Under the pieces are notes generated by a model. That model was given only the letters and a program-made list of their open reading frames with translations, had not been told where the DNA came from and searched no databases. DNA of 64,000 nt from Thalassobaculum sp. OXR-137 (GTDB lineage: Bacteria; Pseudomonadota; Alphaproteobacteria; Thalassobaculales; Thalassobaculaceae), in contig NZ_CP139715.1 of NCBI RefSeq assembly GCF_034377285.1, forward strand, positions 2,402,001 to 2,466,000, in the 5' to 3' direction. The position numbers and the translations under genes are program-made. This document shows, piece by piece, positions 16,384 through 23,762 of this stretch (its first letter is position 1; each line of letters opens with the position of its first letter).

Positions 16384-16462
16384 ACGCGCCAAGGCGCGTC
16401 CGCCGGTAGCTCCGGCGCTGATGAGGCAACACCCGCTCGCTACGGGGGAGGATGAGACGATG
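16384..16462 (+). repeat. 79-bp perfect direct repeat, copy 2 (truncated ribozyme)
   Basis: Repeats 16055-16133 exactly, including stems I and III, CTGATGA, the ribosome-binding site and the ATG. The bases just upstream are CACCG where copy 1 has GCCGAA, so the essential G12-A13-A14 and the stem II partner strand are missing. This copy should not cleave. Confidence 0.95.
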
Positions 16463-16648
16463 GATAGGCCGAGCATGACCCCATACAACGCCCTGACCGC
16501 GATAAGAGCACGCATTCGCGGCGAATGGGACAATCCGAAACTTGTGTTTTTCGGGCCGCTCTCGCCAGACGTAGGAGATGACATCCTGGAAATCATCAGG
16601 TGCGTCAGCCCAAGCATCGAGTCTGAGGACGAGGACGCCACGTCATGA
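16460..16648 (+). CDS. Small hypothetical protein (cassette gene B)
   Basis: 62 residues (MDRPSMTPYNALTAIRARIR and on) ending EDEDATS, like gene A's LEATS. An in-frame ATG at 16364, overlapping gene A's stop, would give a 94-residue form that reads through the repeat. The ribosome-binding site in the repeat favours 16460. The product is not similar to gene A apart from the end, so the repeat acts as a leader and not as part of a duplicated protein. Confidence 0.55.
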   Translation: MDRPSMTPYNALTAIRARIRGEWDNPKLVFFGPLSPDVGDDILEIIRCVSPSIESEDEDATS

Positions 16649-16785
16649 CTCAGTCCGACCACCGCCGCGCCGCGACCGGCCGCACTCCACCCCGGCGCAT
16701 CCGCGCCATTCTCCGACGCGCTGGCTTCGACGCGAGGGAGGCCGCCAAAGAGGCGACCCGCCTTTCGCTTGCCCGCATTGTCTGA
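16645..16785 (+). CDS. 46-residue basic protein (cassette gene C)
   Basis: It starts in gene B's stop (ATGA) with MTQSDHRRAATGRTPPRRIR. The first eight residues equal those of the long form of gene B, showing that the junction sequence was also duplicated. It is Arg-rich with a helical REAAKEATRLSLARIV end and could bind nucleic acid. It lacks the 79-bp repeat. Confidence 0.5.
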   Translation: MTQSDHRRAATGRTPPRRIRAILRRAGFDAREAAKEATRLSLARIV

Positions 16786-16811
16786 AACCACGACAGATTG
16801 AGGATCGACAG

Positions 16812-17192
16812 ATGAGACGCTTTCACGACTTCGCCGCGACCAAAAACATTTCCGTCTATGTCGTCATGAAGGGCGCCCGGCACGTCGCCACTGTTCGCGT
16901 GCACCACGGCGGGACGTGCTTCGTCGAGGTTTGCAACTTCGGCAAGGGACCGGACACGGTGCAGACCGGGTCCGCCAGCGGCGGAGGCTATGACAAGTTC
17001 ACGGCCGCGTTGTCCGGTCTGGTGATCGATGGCGCGACCATGACCGACCATTGCACCAAGGGCCGCAAGGGCGCCAAGGACGTTTTCGGAGCGAACTACA
17101 ACCTGGAAACGCGTGATTATTCCGACTGGTACATCCTGCCCGGCCTGGATCGGCTCAAGGCGCGCGGTTACCGCGTAGTCACGGCGGTTTGA
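16812..17192 (+). CDS. Conserved phage protein of unknown function
   Basis: 126 residues beginning MRRFHDFAATKNISVYVVMK. Strand patterns around HVATVRVHHGG and CFVEVCNFG, then GGGYDKFTAALSGLVIDG, recall a family found in phages of alphaproteobacteria. There is no catalytic motif that I can name. The start follows GAGGATCGACAG and lies in a spacer with a half-operator CGACAGA (16794-16800). Confidence 0.65.
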   Translation: MRRFHDFAATKNISVYVVMKGARHVATVRVHHGGTCFVEVCNFGKGPDTVQTGSASGGGYDKFTAALSGLVIDGATMTDHCTKGRKGAKDVFGANYNLETRDYSDWYILPGLDRLKARGYRVVTAV

Positions 17193-17194
17193 CT

Positions 17195-17503
17195 ATGATC
17201 CCCTACGCCAAGAAGCCCCCGACGCCCGTGCAGAACCACCGGTCTCGCTTCGCGCACCATCCCCTGGAAGTCTGCGAGGACTGCAACGGCTGGATTGAGG
17301 CGGACATCCTGCCGCACGACCGGCCCACGCTCCCCGCCGACATCGATCGGATCTGGCCCAAGGCGGACGGCTGGGACATCATCGCCTCGAACGGCATGGC
17401 CGGCCCCGGCTTCACCTGGTTGCCGTGCCAGTGCTGCGGCTCCACCCTGGGCGGGCTACGCTATCCCGCCATAGCCTTCAGAGAGGAGTACCCCGGGCAA
17501 TGA
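17195..17503 (+). CDS. Small protein with two CxxC pairs, probable zinc binder
   Basis: 102 residues, starting MIPYAKKPPTPVQNHRSRF. CEDCNG (about 28-33) and PCQCCGS (about 77-83) could bind one metal ion in a zinc-ribbon fold. An in-frame TTG six bases upstream is less likely as a start. The last base of its CAA codon plus the stop forms the ATG of the next 26-residue gene. Confidence 0.6.
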   Translation: MIPYAKKPPTPVQNHRSRFAHHPLEVCEDCNGWIEADILPHDRPTLPADIDRIWPKADGWDIIASNGMAGPGFTWLPCQCCGSTLGGLRYPAIAFREEYPGQ

Positions 17504-17580
17504 TCCGCGCCCTGTTCCACCTGACCGGCCCGGCGATCGTCCTGGCCACTGCCTACGCCCTGGTGCACCTCGGCCTTTGA
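17500..17580 (+). CDS. 26-residue membrane peptide
   Basis: The ATGA overlap with the preceding gene and a single hydrophobic stretch (HLTGPAIVLATAYALVHLGL) argue for a real micropeptide. It resembles the 37-residue membrane peptide at 15487 in size and coupling. Function unknown. Confidence 0.45.
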   Translation: MIRALFHLTGPAIVLATAYALVHLGL

Positions 17581-17604
17581 GACAGCCCGCCTCACACACG
17601 CTAT

Positions 17605-17634
17605 GGTGCGCCTTTCCACGTCGGAGGGCGCACC
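17605..17634 (+). promoter_or_regulatory. Hairpin occluding the ribosome-binding site of the 17635 gene
   Basis: GGTGCGCC (17605-17612) pairs perfectly with GGCGCACC (17627-17634), which ends at the base before the ATG. The GGAGGG ribosome-binding site (17623-17628) partly lies in the 3' arm. Translation should be low unless the stem is opened. Confidence 0.55.
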
Positions 17635-17793
17635 ATGGGACAGAAGCCTTGGGAGAAGAAGCCGAAATCACTGATATTTGTGGAGAAGTTCGGCATATTC
17701 ATTGGCTACGCAACGCTTGCACTATTCGCCTTCAACATGATTGGTTTCGCCATTTTCTTGCTCTACGGCATTTTTCAAAAGTTGACAGGCTAA
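17635..17793 (+). CDS. 52-residue membrane protein
   Basis: Begins MGQKPWEKKPKSLIFVEKFG; residues about 20-46 form a long hydrophobic segment (GIFIGYATLALFAFNMIGFA and on) after a basic N-terminus, so it should insert with the N-terminus in the cytoplasm. Its codons are clearly more AT-rich than those of its neighbours, a sign of separate origin. A superinfection-exclusion or small host-takeover role is possible; nothing in the sequence proves it. Confidence 0.6.
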   Translation: MGQKPWEKKPKSLIFVEKFGIFIGYATLALFAFNMIGFAIFLLYGIFQKLTG

Positions 17794-18014
17794 CCGCTTT
17801 CTGCATACCGTCGCCTTGGAGCGTGGAAACTCCATACGACGTAGGCGACCTCGCACGACACGCGACCAGCCAGATACATCCGGGGGGCATGCGGGAATGT
17901 CCAGGGCGCAAGCCTAAAGCCGCATGCGCTCGACCTACGCCGAGTTTCCAACCCCCGGAGTCCGTGCCGTGGAAAGCACCGGTTCTGGCAACCGTTAGCG
18001 TAGGAGCCCGCACC
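17794..18014 (+). other. 221-bp intergenic region with nested hairpins
   Basis: No convincing start or ribosome-binding site is seen until 18000. GTCGCCT (17810-17816) pairs with AGGCGAC (17843-17849) around an inner TGGAG/CTCCA (17817-17821/17830-17834). GCATGCGG (17887-17894) pairs with CCGCATGC (17920-17927) around a GGGC-GCAA-GCCT tetraloop hairpin (17904-17915). This may be a structured leader RNA. An open frame crosses it, so coding cannot be wholly excluded. Confidence 0.45.
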
Positions 18015-18188
18015 ATGCGCGCACCCGATACCGGCAACGTGGTTTGCCTGTCCGACTACCGCCCCCGTCCCGACCATGCCCGCGAGCCTGGCTTCATCCG
18101 TCTAGAATGGTGGGTACCCGCCGACTGGCGCGACGATATCGAAACCGCATTGGAAAACGCGATCAACCGGAAGGAGGGCGGGCGATGA
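18015..18188 (+). CDS. 57-residue hypothetical protein
   Basis: Starts MRAPDTGNVVCLSDYRPRPD after TAGGAG (18001-18006). The C-terminal half (LEWWVPADWRDDIETALENA) looks like an amphipathic helix pair. Coupled by ATGA to the next gene. The frame is open far upstream, so a longer protein cannot be ruled out. Confidence 0.5.
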   Translation: MRAPDTGNVVCLSDYRPRPDHAREPGFIRLEWWVPADWRDDIETALENAINRKEGGR

Positions 18189-18646
18189 CCAGACGTGAAG
18201 CCTACCTGGAAGGTAAAATCATCAGCCTCACGCAGGAGCGGGACATTTTCAAGTGCTTGTTGGACGATGCACAGCAAGAGAGGAAACAGGTTATGAACTC
18301 GAACGAGCATCTATTGGCTACAGTGAAAAAGCTGACCCATTTAAACCAGAAGGTTCTTCCTTTGTTGAACTCTATTATTCAGGGGGAGCAGGTTACTCGG
18401 TTCCAGGCTGAGCACATGGCTCACACCATAGACGCAGGGCTGAAGGCTGCGCTCTACCACCCAGAATGTCCGGATCACCTCCACTGCACAGCAAAAACCC
18501 CCGGCCTGATGTGCAGGGAATGCAACGTTGGGAAGGCGCGGGCCAAACGAAAACTCCCACCCAAGCCAGAGACGATCCCAGCACCCAAGAAACCCAAGCA
18601 CACCACACCGCGCCACTTGAGCCCGAAAAAGCCACCGCGCGGATAA
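18185..18646 (+). CDS. Hypothetical coiled-coil protein with C-terminal Cys cluster
   Basis: 153 residues. About 5-65 are heptad-rich (EGKIISLTQERDIFKCLL and on) and should form a coiled coil. HPECPDHLHC and MCRECN (about 93-117) could bind zinc, and the tail is Lys/Pro-rich. Its base composition is lower in GC than the phage average. It is the last gene before the bidirectional terminator. Confidence 0.6.
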   Translation: MTRREAYLEGKIISLTQERDIFKCLLDDAQQERKQVMNSNEHLLATVKKLTHLNQKVLPLLNSIIQGEQVTRFQAEHMAHTIDAGLKAALYHPECPDHLHCTAKTPGLMCRECNVGKARAKRKLPPKPETIPAPKKPKHTTPRHLSPKKPPRG

Positions 18647-18664
18647 TCCGCCACCGAGAACAAC

Positions 18665-18694
18665 AAAAGGGCCAGCGTCACAACTGGCCCTTTT
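18665..18694. terminator. Bidirectional rho-independent terminator
   Basis: AAAAGGGCCAG (18665-18675) and CTGGCCCTTTT (18684-18694) form a perfect 11-bp stem with T-runs in both directions. It separates the plus-strand small-gene block from the end of the minus-strand replication operon. Confidence 0.9.
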
Positions 18695-18734
18695 CGCTCT
18701 GTAAGCCCCGCTGACGGGCAAGTCGCCCCTTCGG

Positions 18735-19238
18735 CTACCACCCCACCATGGAAGGCCCGCTCGGCCCCTCACCGCTCACCGCGTGCCGAATGTCGGGCCT
18801 TACGACCACCAACGACCGCGCCTCCCTGGCCCACGTCTTACGAAGCTCCCCCGCGCTGGCTTTCTGGTCCCCCCGGATCAGCACCCCTGCATCCTCCATC
18901 GCGTCCTGTAGCTGCTTCAACAAATTGTCCCGATCCGGCTTGATGTCGTGCGGAAGCCCGACGCGATGCATTGCCCGGTGCGGGGGGCGGAACCGGAAGT
19001 CGACATCGATCCGCACCGGGCCGTGCAGCCACGTCAGATCCACCCCCGCCCGCAGCATCGTGTCCGCCGCGTTTTTTGCGATCCGCGCCACGAACTCCCG
19101 ATGGGCCACCACTTCGCGCTTGGTCCGCACGCTGAAGTTCTTCCCCCGAGCGCTCGGCTTCGGGATTGGCGTACCCGGCACCACGAACATCAGCACCCGC
19201 TCGTCGCCCTCATCGGTGTCCGCCGCGAAGTCATTCAT
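18735..19238 (-). CDS. RusA-like Holliday junction resolvase
   Basis: The 167-residue protein begins with VLMFVVPGTPIPKPSARG, typical of RusA strand one. It continues with RIDVDFRFRPP and the catalytic-site block HDIKPDRDNLLKQLQDAMEDAG (the KPD-DN-K motif with metal-binding aspartates), ending with GD-KASAGELRKTWA. RusA enzymes resolve four-way junctions made during phage recombination and replication. The ATG at 19238 has GGAGG five bases upstream; an in-frame ATG at 19250 does not. It is the last gene of the replication block. Confidence 0.85.
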   Translation of the reverse strand: MNDFAADTDEGDERVLMFVVPGTPIPKPSARGKNFSVRTKREVVAHREFVARIAKNAADTMLRAGVDLTWLHGPVRIDVDFRFRPPHRAMHRVGLPHDIKPDRDNLLKQLQDAMEDAGVLIRGDQKASAGELRKTWAREARSLVVVRPDIRHAVSGEGPSGPSMVGW

Positions 19239-19260
19239 GCCTGCCTCCATGGTGTTGTGA

Positions 19261-19560
19261 TCCTGCTGGGCCTGCTTACTCGTTCTTGGGGAGTGGCGGA
19301 GCGGAGCGAGTACCGCCCCTCCCTACCTAAGAGTATATAATAGGGACCCGCGGGACCAACCCAATTTGTCGGGGAAAACACGAACTAAGTAGTTGATCTA
19401 ATGAAGAGCAGTTGGCGGGACCGTATTTTATAAATTTTATAGAGACCTCGCCAAAAGCGTCGGGGCCCTTGAGGCTCCAGTGACTTAGCATACTCGGTCC
19501 CGCCGGTCCCGCCCGGTCCCGTTTTTCGACGGGACCGGGGCTTCCCCGCCAATGTGTCGG
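19261..19560. other. Candidate phage replication origin (non-coding, repeat-rich)
   Basis: No gene is seen. A GGGACC/GGTCCC motif occurs seven times (19343-19357, 19416-19423, 19495-19538). An AT-rich tract lies in the middle (about 19424-19441). CCCGGTCCCGT/ACGGGACCGGG (about 19512-19539) makes an 11-bp hairpin. The region lies between the resolvase and the primase-helicase. Repeats beside an AT-rich stretch next to an initiator-type gene suit an origin; the hairpin could also terminate the primase-helicase transcript. Confidence 0.45.
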
Positions 19561-19563
19561 GCC

Positions 19564-21963
19564 TCACTCATCCGCCATGACCACCATTTCGATGGTCGGG
19601 TCGTACTCGAACCGGGTCCATTCTGGCTTCCACACGCCGTCGTCCTGGAAGCCCTGCTTGCGGTCGATGGGACCGCCCGGCACATCCAGATGGCCGGTAT
19701 TGGCGGGCTTGTTGGCGAGTGCGCCGCGGACAATCAAGCCCGCCTCCAGCGCCATGTCCACCAGCCGCTCGTACTCGGCCCGCGGGAGCTGCTGGAGGGC
19801 AGGCGGGAGCTGCGAGCGGCGCTGGAACAGCCCGTTGGCGTTGGTCTTGGTGAGGGGGTAGTGGTCGAACGCCGCGCGCTGCACGGCCACGACCAGCCAC
19901 GCCAGACGCTCAGTGCGGATCTTGTCGGCGGCCGGGACCCTGTCGGTCACGTCCACCAGCAACCCCGAGAGCTGCCGCATCAGCGTCTTCACGCCGTCGA
20001 ACATCTCCGGATTGTTGGCCTTGAGCACCCCGGCGTAATAGACCTTGCCTCTTGATGGAGCGTGACCCATAGCCTCCATCTTTCGACGGAAGTCCGAGGC
20101 GTGCCAGAAACCGAGTGCTACGCGGGTGGATCCGATGATGGCGGTGGATCCACGCACGGCCGCCTTCATGTCCTCCAGGTTCTTGATCGGTGTCTGGTCG
20201 TTGCCTTTGCGGATGTGGTGCGTGATGACCACGGCCGCCCCCAGCGCCCCGCACAGCCGGGACAGCTCCGCCATGTACTCGGTGACCACGGAGCCGCTGG
20301 TGTCCTCGCCGTGCAGCGTGGCGGCCATCGTGTCCACCACCACGGCCGACACCTTGCCGCCCTCGCCGACGATCTCCGCGATCGCCGCATAGAGTGCTGC
20401 CCACCGCGGCGACTGGTGAGGCTGGCGGGCCTGGTCGTGCGCCACGAAGGGAAACGCGCCGCCCACGTCCAGCAGTGGGATAATCCGCAGATGTCCGGTA
20501 GCGGCCGCGCGCATACTGCCGTCGGGATCGATGTCGTCGAGCCGGATATGGAGCTCGTCGTGGGCGTCCTCCGAGGTGATCATGATCACGGTGCCGCCCG
20601 CCGCCTCGTCGGTCACCGGCTGGCCCATCCAGAGCACCTGATTGTCCGCCGCGGGGTCGGTCCTGTTCCCGGCAGCCGCCAGCCGCAGACACAGGTCCAG
20701 GCACAGGAACGTCTTGCCCGCCCCGCCCTCGGCGGCCAGGACGTGCGTCTGCCCGGCCATGATAAGCCCCTGCACCAGGTGCCGGCGCTTCGGCGGCGTG
20801 CCCATGGCCCAATTGCCGATGTCGAAGCCGCGCAGCGCCCCCAGCTTCATGTCGAACTTCAGCGCCCCGGCATAAGGCTCGGGCGGCGGTGTCGTGGTGT
20901 CGGGCAGCGCGCCGTTGTTCCGGCGGTCGTTGTCGATCTGGCCCTGGAACTCGGCCTTGAACCGCTGCTCGCTCCAGGGCGGCACCATGTGTGCCTGCAT
21001 CCAGTCGTATGTCGCCTGTGCGGCCTGATCGAGCGGGATGGTCCCCCAACGCACCAGCCGCAGGTGGTAGCCCGCCACCTGATTGAAGTTGTCCCAGCGG
21101 GTCTCTCGCCCGGTCCCGCCCTCATGCACATCGGACGTGAGAGCTTTGACCGCGTTGGGTCGGTTGCCGCCCGCCGCGGCGGAGAAGTCCATCGCCCCAC
21201 CCTGGGTCGGGCTGAAGTCGAGCACAGCGGTCTTCGCCGGCACGGGCGGGAGCCCCGGCATCGGTTGGGCCTGCTCGATCCGCTCCGCCAGATCATCCAG
21301 GTCATAGTCGCCGATGTCGTGTAGCGCCTCGATCCGGCACAGCGTGATCACGCCGTTCTTGCCGTGGACGGTGCCCGGGACGCGGATGACCTGGGTGGCC
21401 CGCTTGAAAGAGGGATCGCCCCCGACCTTGAGCGCCAGGGTCTCCCGCAGGGCCGCGATGCGGTCGATCTCGGTGCTGGGCTCCGTCAACCGCCAGTAGA
21501 CGTGCCGCTTCGGCTTGCCGGCGTCGGTGACACCGCCCGACTGCACGACCAGAGTTGGCCGGCCGATTATCTCGGCCAGCCACACCAGCTTCTCGTCGGT
21601 GTCGCCGCTGTCGATGTCCACCAGGATCGTCGTGAACTCGGCGATCTGCTCGTGGTCGACGTTGCGCAGCTCGATCGCATCGGCCGACACCACAGCCGGT
21701 ACCACGAACGTCGCGACATGGTACTGCCCCCACCGGCGCGCGGCGGTCTCGGTCTGCTCCTCGATCGAGCACAGCCCGGCCGGCAGTCGCAGCGGCTCAC
21801 GAAACACGCCTTCCTTCTCGGTGCCTTTCTCGCCCAGCCCGCGCAGGGCGAACACGCGGTCGCTCCAATCCACGTAGCCGAACAGCACCTCCAGGTAGGC
21901 GTCGACCTGCCGGCGGTCGACCAGTGCTGCGTTCTCCAGGATCGGATAGATGGAGTCGGTCAC
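19564..21963 (-). CDS. Primase-helicase (AEP-like primase fused to RepA-type ATPase)
   Basis: The 799-residue protein has an N-terminal half with TILVDIDSGD (112-121), VVQSGGVTDAGKPKRHVYW (139-157) and VIRVPGTVHGK (192-202), the layout of archaeo-eukaryotic-type primases of plasmids and phages. A RecA-fold helicase domain follows with GGAGKT (413-418), VVVDTMAAT (541-549) and VVITHHIRKGN. It should prime and unwind at the phage origin. The start is a GTG overlapping the upstream stop (GTGA). The C-terminal 150 residues contain a winged-helix-like region. Confidence 0.85.
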   Translation of the reverse strand: MTDSIYPILENAALVDRRQVDAYLEVLFGYVDWSDRVFALRGLGEKGTEKEGVFREPLRLPAGLCSIEEQTETAARRWGQYHVATFVVPAVVSADAIELRNVDHEQIAEFTTILVDIDSGDTDEKLVWLAEIIGRPTLVVQSGGVTDAGKPKRHVYWRLTEPSTEIDRIAALRETLALKVGGDPSFKRATQVIRVPGTVHGKNGVITLCRIEALHDIGDYDLDDLAERIEQAQPMPGLPPVPAKTAVLDFSPTQGGAMDFSAAAGGNRPNAVKALTSDVHEGGTGRETRWDNFNQVAGYHLRLVRWGTIPLDQAAQATYDWMQAHMVPPWSEQRFKAEFQGQIDNDRRNNGALPDTTTPPPEPYAGALKFDMKLGALRGFDIGNWAMGTPPKRRHLVQGLIMAGQTHVLAAEGGAGKTFLCLDLCLRLAAAGNRTDPAADNQVLWMGQPVTDEAAGGTVIMITSEDAHDELHIRLDDIDPDGSMRAAATGHLRIIPLLDVGGAFPFVAHDQARQPHQSPRWAALYAAIAEIVGEGGKVSAVVVDTMAATLHGEDTSGSVVTEYMAELSRLCGALGAAVVITHHIRKGNDQTPIKNLEDMKAAVRGSTAIIGSTRVALGFWHASDFRRKMEAMGHAPSRGKVYYAGVLKANNPEMFDGVKTLMRQLSGLLVDVTDRVPAADKIRTERLAWLVVAVQRAAFDHYPLTKTNANGLFQRRSQLPPALQQLPRAEYERLVDMALEAGLIVRGALANKPANTGHLDVPGGPIDRKQGFQDDGVWKPEWTRFEYDPTIEMVVMADE

Positions 21964-22280
21964 TTATGGTCACCGTTGCGCGGGAGGAAAGTAACAATGA
22001 GGCAGTCGACCCGATCATAGATGACGAGCAGCACCCCGCGGGATGTATCCACCTTCCATTTCTGGTGACGTTCTCGGCGGGCATTCAACAGGATCGCCCG
22101 CGGGGGCCGCGGCAACTTGCTCGCGCGGCGCTCGCTCTTGCGGTCGTTCTGATTTCTATGCGCGCGATTGGCCCGCTTTATCTCTCGCACGATCTCGGCC
22201 TTCAGCTCGGCGGTGAACGGCAGTCCGTACCGCTCCCATAGCCGTGCCTCGGCGTGCGCCTCTCCAGCGTGCAACTTCAT
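21960..22280 (-). CDS. Small basic phage protein, RelE/DUF4258-like pattern
   Basis: 106 residues. HAEARLWERYGL near the start and a DTSRGVLLVIYDRVDCLIVTFL strand pair near the end resemble small RNase-fold proteins of the RelE/DUF4258 kind. The middle is strongly basic (NDRKSERRASKLPRPPRA), which suggests nucleic-acid binding. No antitoxin gene is adjacent, and it is tightly coupled to the primase-helicase, so a replication role is as likely as a toxin role. Confidence 0.5.
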   Translation of the reverse strand: MKLHAGEAHAEARLWERYGLPFTAELKAEIVREIKRANRAHRNQNDRKSERRASKLPRPPRAILLNARRERHQKWKVDTSRGVLLVIYDRVDCLIVTFLPRNGDHK

Positions 22281-22293
22281 CCCTCACTCCATG

Positions 22294-22324
22294 AAAAAGC
22301 CCGGCCCGCAGTGCGAGCCGGGCT
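22294..22324 (-). terminator. Rho-independent terminator inside the replication block
   Basis: On the minus strand AGCCCGGC, an 11-base loop, GCCGGGCT and a T-run follow the stop of the 22348-22662 gene (arms 22298-22305 and 22317-22324). It separates that gene from the primase-helicase genes and may only be partial. Confidence 0.75.
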
Positions 22325-22347
22325 CCGGTAGGCGACAGAGCGCGGGG

Positions 22348-22662
22348 TTACTCGGCAGCGGGCACTTCCTGAGCCTCGCCGGCCGCCGCCGCATTCACGG
22401 CGTCCTTTAGGTCGGTCTGGCTCGGATCGTGCAGCGGCTCGACGGGCGGCTGGGTCTCCGCCTTCTTCGGGCGCACGTTGACGATGCCGGTGTCGAGCGT
22501 GGTGACGATCTTCGCAGCGTCGGGGTGCAGCGCGACGATTTCGTCCTCGATCATCTTCTTGCCGCTGGCCAGCGCGGCCTCGATCTGAGCCGCCAGCGCG
22601 AGCGGGGAGGAAATGCCGTCGTAGGGGAACTCGGTGGTGAGCGTGGCTTTGAACATCTTCAT
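22348..22662 (-). CDS. Hypothetical phage protein with own repressed promoter
   Basis: 104 residues. MKMFKATLTTEFPYDGISSP opens a short strand, then helices, then an acidic Ala/Pro-rich tail. It stands alone between a promoter with internal operator and a terminator, so it is a one-gene unit. That arrangement suggests a regulated early product. No family is recognised. Confidence 0.6.
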   Translation of the reverse strand: MKMFKATLTTEFPYDGISSPLALAAQIEAALASGKKMIEDEIVALHPDAAKIVTTLDTGIVNVRPKKAETQPPVEPLHDPSQTDLKDAVNAAAAGEAQEVPAAE

Positions 22663-22719
22663 TTGGGGTGTCTCCTTGGTGGGGGTTGGTGGTCTCAGGG
22701 TCGTATCTGGAAGACGAAC

Positions 22720-22748
22720 AGCCTACAATCTGTCGTCAAATCAGACAA
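22720..22748 (-). promoter_or_regulatory. Promoter with internal operator upstream of the 22662 gene
   Basis: On the minus strand TTGTCT, 17 bases, TAGGCT. The spacer end and -10 contain CGACAGATTGTAG (22723-22735), matching the phage operator in 11 of 13 positions. Confidence 0.65.
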
Positions 22749-22758
22749 GCGGAATATG

Positions 22759-23742
22759 CTAAGAGTTGGCGTTCTTCAGCCAATTGGTGCCGGGTGCGGC
22801 GGGGGCGGTCACAGGCGCAGCGGGCTGCGCCCCGAATAGCGGAGCGGGGACCGGCGCGGCTGCCTGCGGCTCCGCAGCACCCCAGCACCGCGCGGCGTAG
22901 TCGCAGAACTTGCACCGAAAGTCCGTGCTCTCTCGCGCGATCCTGGGCAGGTCCTCGGGACTGTCGGCCCGGATCACCCGGACCCCTCGGTCGCTGGCCT
23001 GTTGCGCTGCCTGTGCGTCAAAGGGAACCAGCTCCGAGTGAATGTCTCCGGTGTTCCTGTTAAGCGCAGTAAACAGGCCTGGATTGTCGCCGAGACCAAG
23101 ATACGCCATGTAAATCTGCATCTGGGCGTAATAGATTGGCTTCTCTTCTTTCACACCCTTCTTTACGCATCCCTTGGACCCTTTGTCGTTGAGTCCTTTG
23201 TTCTCCCAAAGACAGGGATACGTCATTTTGGTGCACCCAACGTACTCTGGCCCGTCTGTCAGTATTCCGTCGATGTGCCCGGCGATCCTGCTTTTGCCGG
23301 TCACGGGGTCGGGGGCGACGCCGAAGCCGAACTGTTGCCCGTCCGAGCGGTGTGTAAGCAGCGTGAAGCCGGCTCGGCGGATGTACTCGGCCATGCGGTC
23401 CTCGCCGTCATGTCCCATGTCGAAGATCCGCAGGATCTTGCCCTTAAAGTTCCTGTCCGGGTCCTTGGCGACCTGGAAATACTCGTAGGCGAGGGCGCGG
23501 TCGCATTCCACGCCAAGGCGTGAGCCGCCGAGATAATCACGCGGTTCCTGCTCCATATTGTGGATCTGGTGCGCTTCATCCAGGAGGGCCTGAAAGGCGT
23601 CAGAGAAAGACGTCGGGGAAACATTGGTAGGTGTGAAGTCCATTGGGGCGGTCTCCTCTGCGTGAGGGATGATCTCGGTGATGTACGCGCCGGGGAACAG
23701 CTCCAGCACAGCGGCCACCACCGGGTCTTGTTTGGCCTGCAT
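22759..23742 (-). CDS. PD-(D/E)XK nuclease with probable Fe-S cluster (Cas4/RecB-like)
   Basis: A Cas4/RecB-type exonuclease plan is visible in 327 residues: an early cysteine in RLGVECDRALAYEY, GHIDGI with the metal-binding Asp, LWENKGLND with the E-x-K pair, and a C-terminal CKFCDYAARC cluster likely to hold an iron-sulphur centre. It should resect DNA ends for recombination. The last residues WLKNANS follow an Ala/Pro linker and match the tail of the ssDNA-binding-like protein at 27042. An internal ATG at 23643 has a better ribosome-binding site (GAGGAGA) and may be a second start. Confidence 0.8.
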   Translation of the reverse strand: MQAKQDPVVAAVLELFPGAYITEIIPHAEETAPMDFTPTNVSPTSFSDAFQALLDEAHQIHNMEQEPRDYLGGSRLGVECDRALAYEYFQVAKDPDRNFKGKILRIFDMGHDGEDRMAEYIRRAGFTLLTHRSDGQQFGFGVAPDPVTGKSRIAGHIDGILTDGPEYVGCTKMTYPCLWENKGLNDKGSKGCVKKGVKEEKPIYYAQMQIYMAYLGLGDNPGLFTALNRNTGDIHSELVPFDAQAAQQASDRGVRVIRADSPEDLPRIARESTDFRCKFCDYAARCWGAAEPQAAAPVPAPLFGAQPAAPVTAPAAPGTNWLKNANS

Positions 23743-23762
23743 CAGCGCGAACTAGTCGATGG

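Noticed and set aside
16384-16462. A second active hammerhead ribozyme
   Set aside because: Stems I and III and CTGATGA are kept, but G12-A13-A14 and the stem II partner are replaced by CACCG, so the core cannot form.
17810-17927. Twister ribozyme or c-di-GMP riboswitch
   Set aside because: The GCGCAAGCC stretch looked similar at first, but the other conserved loops of both classes are missing.
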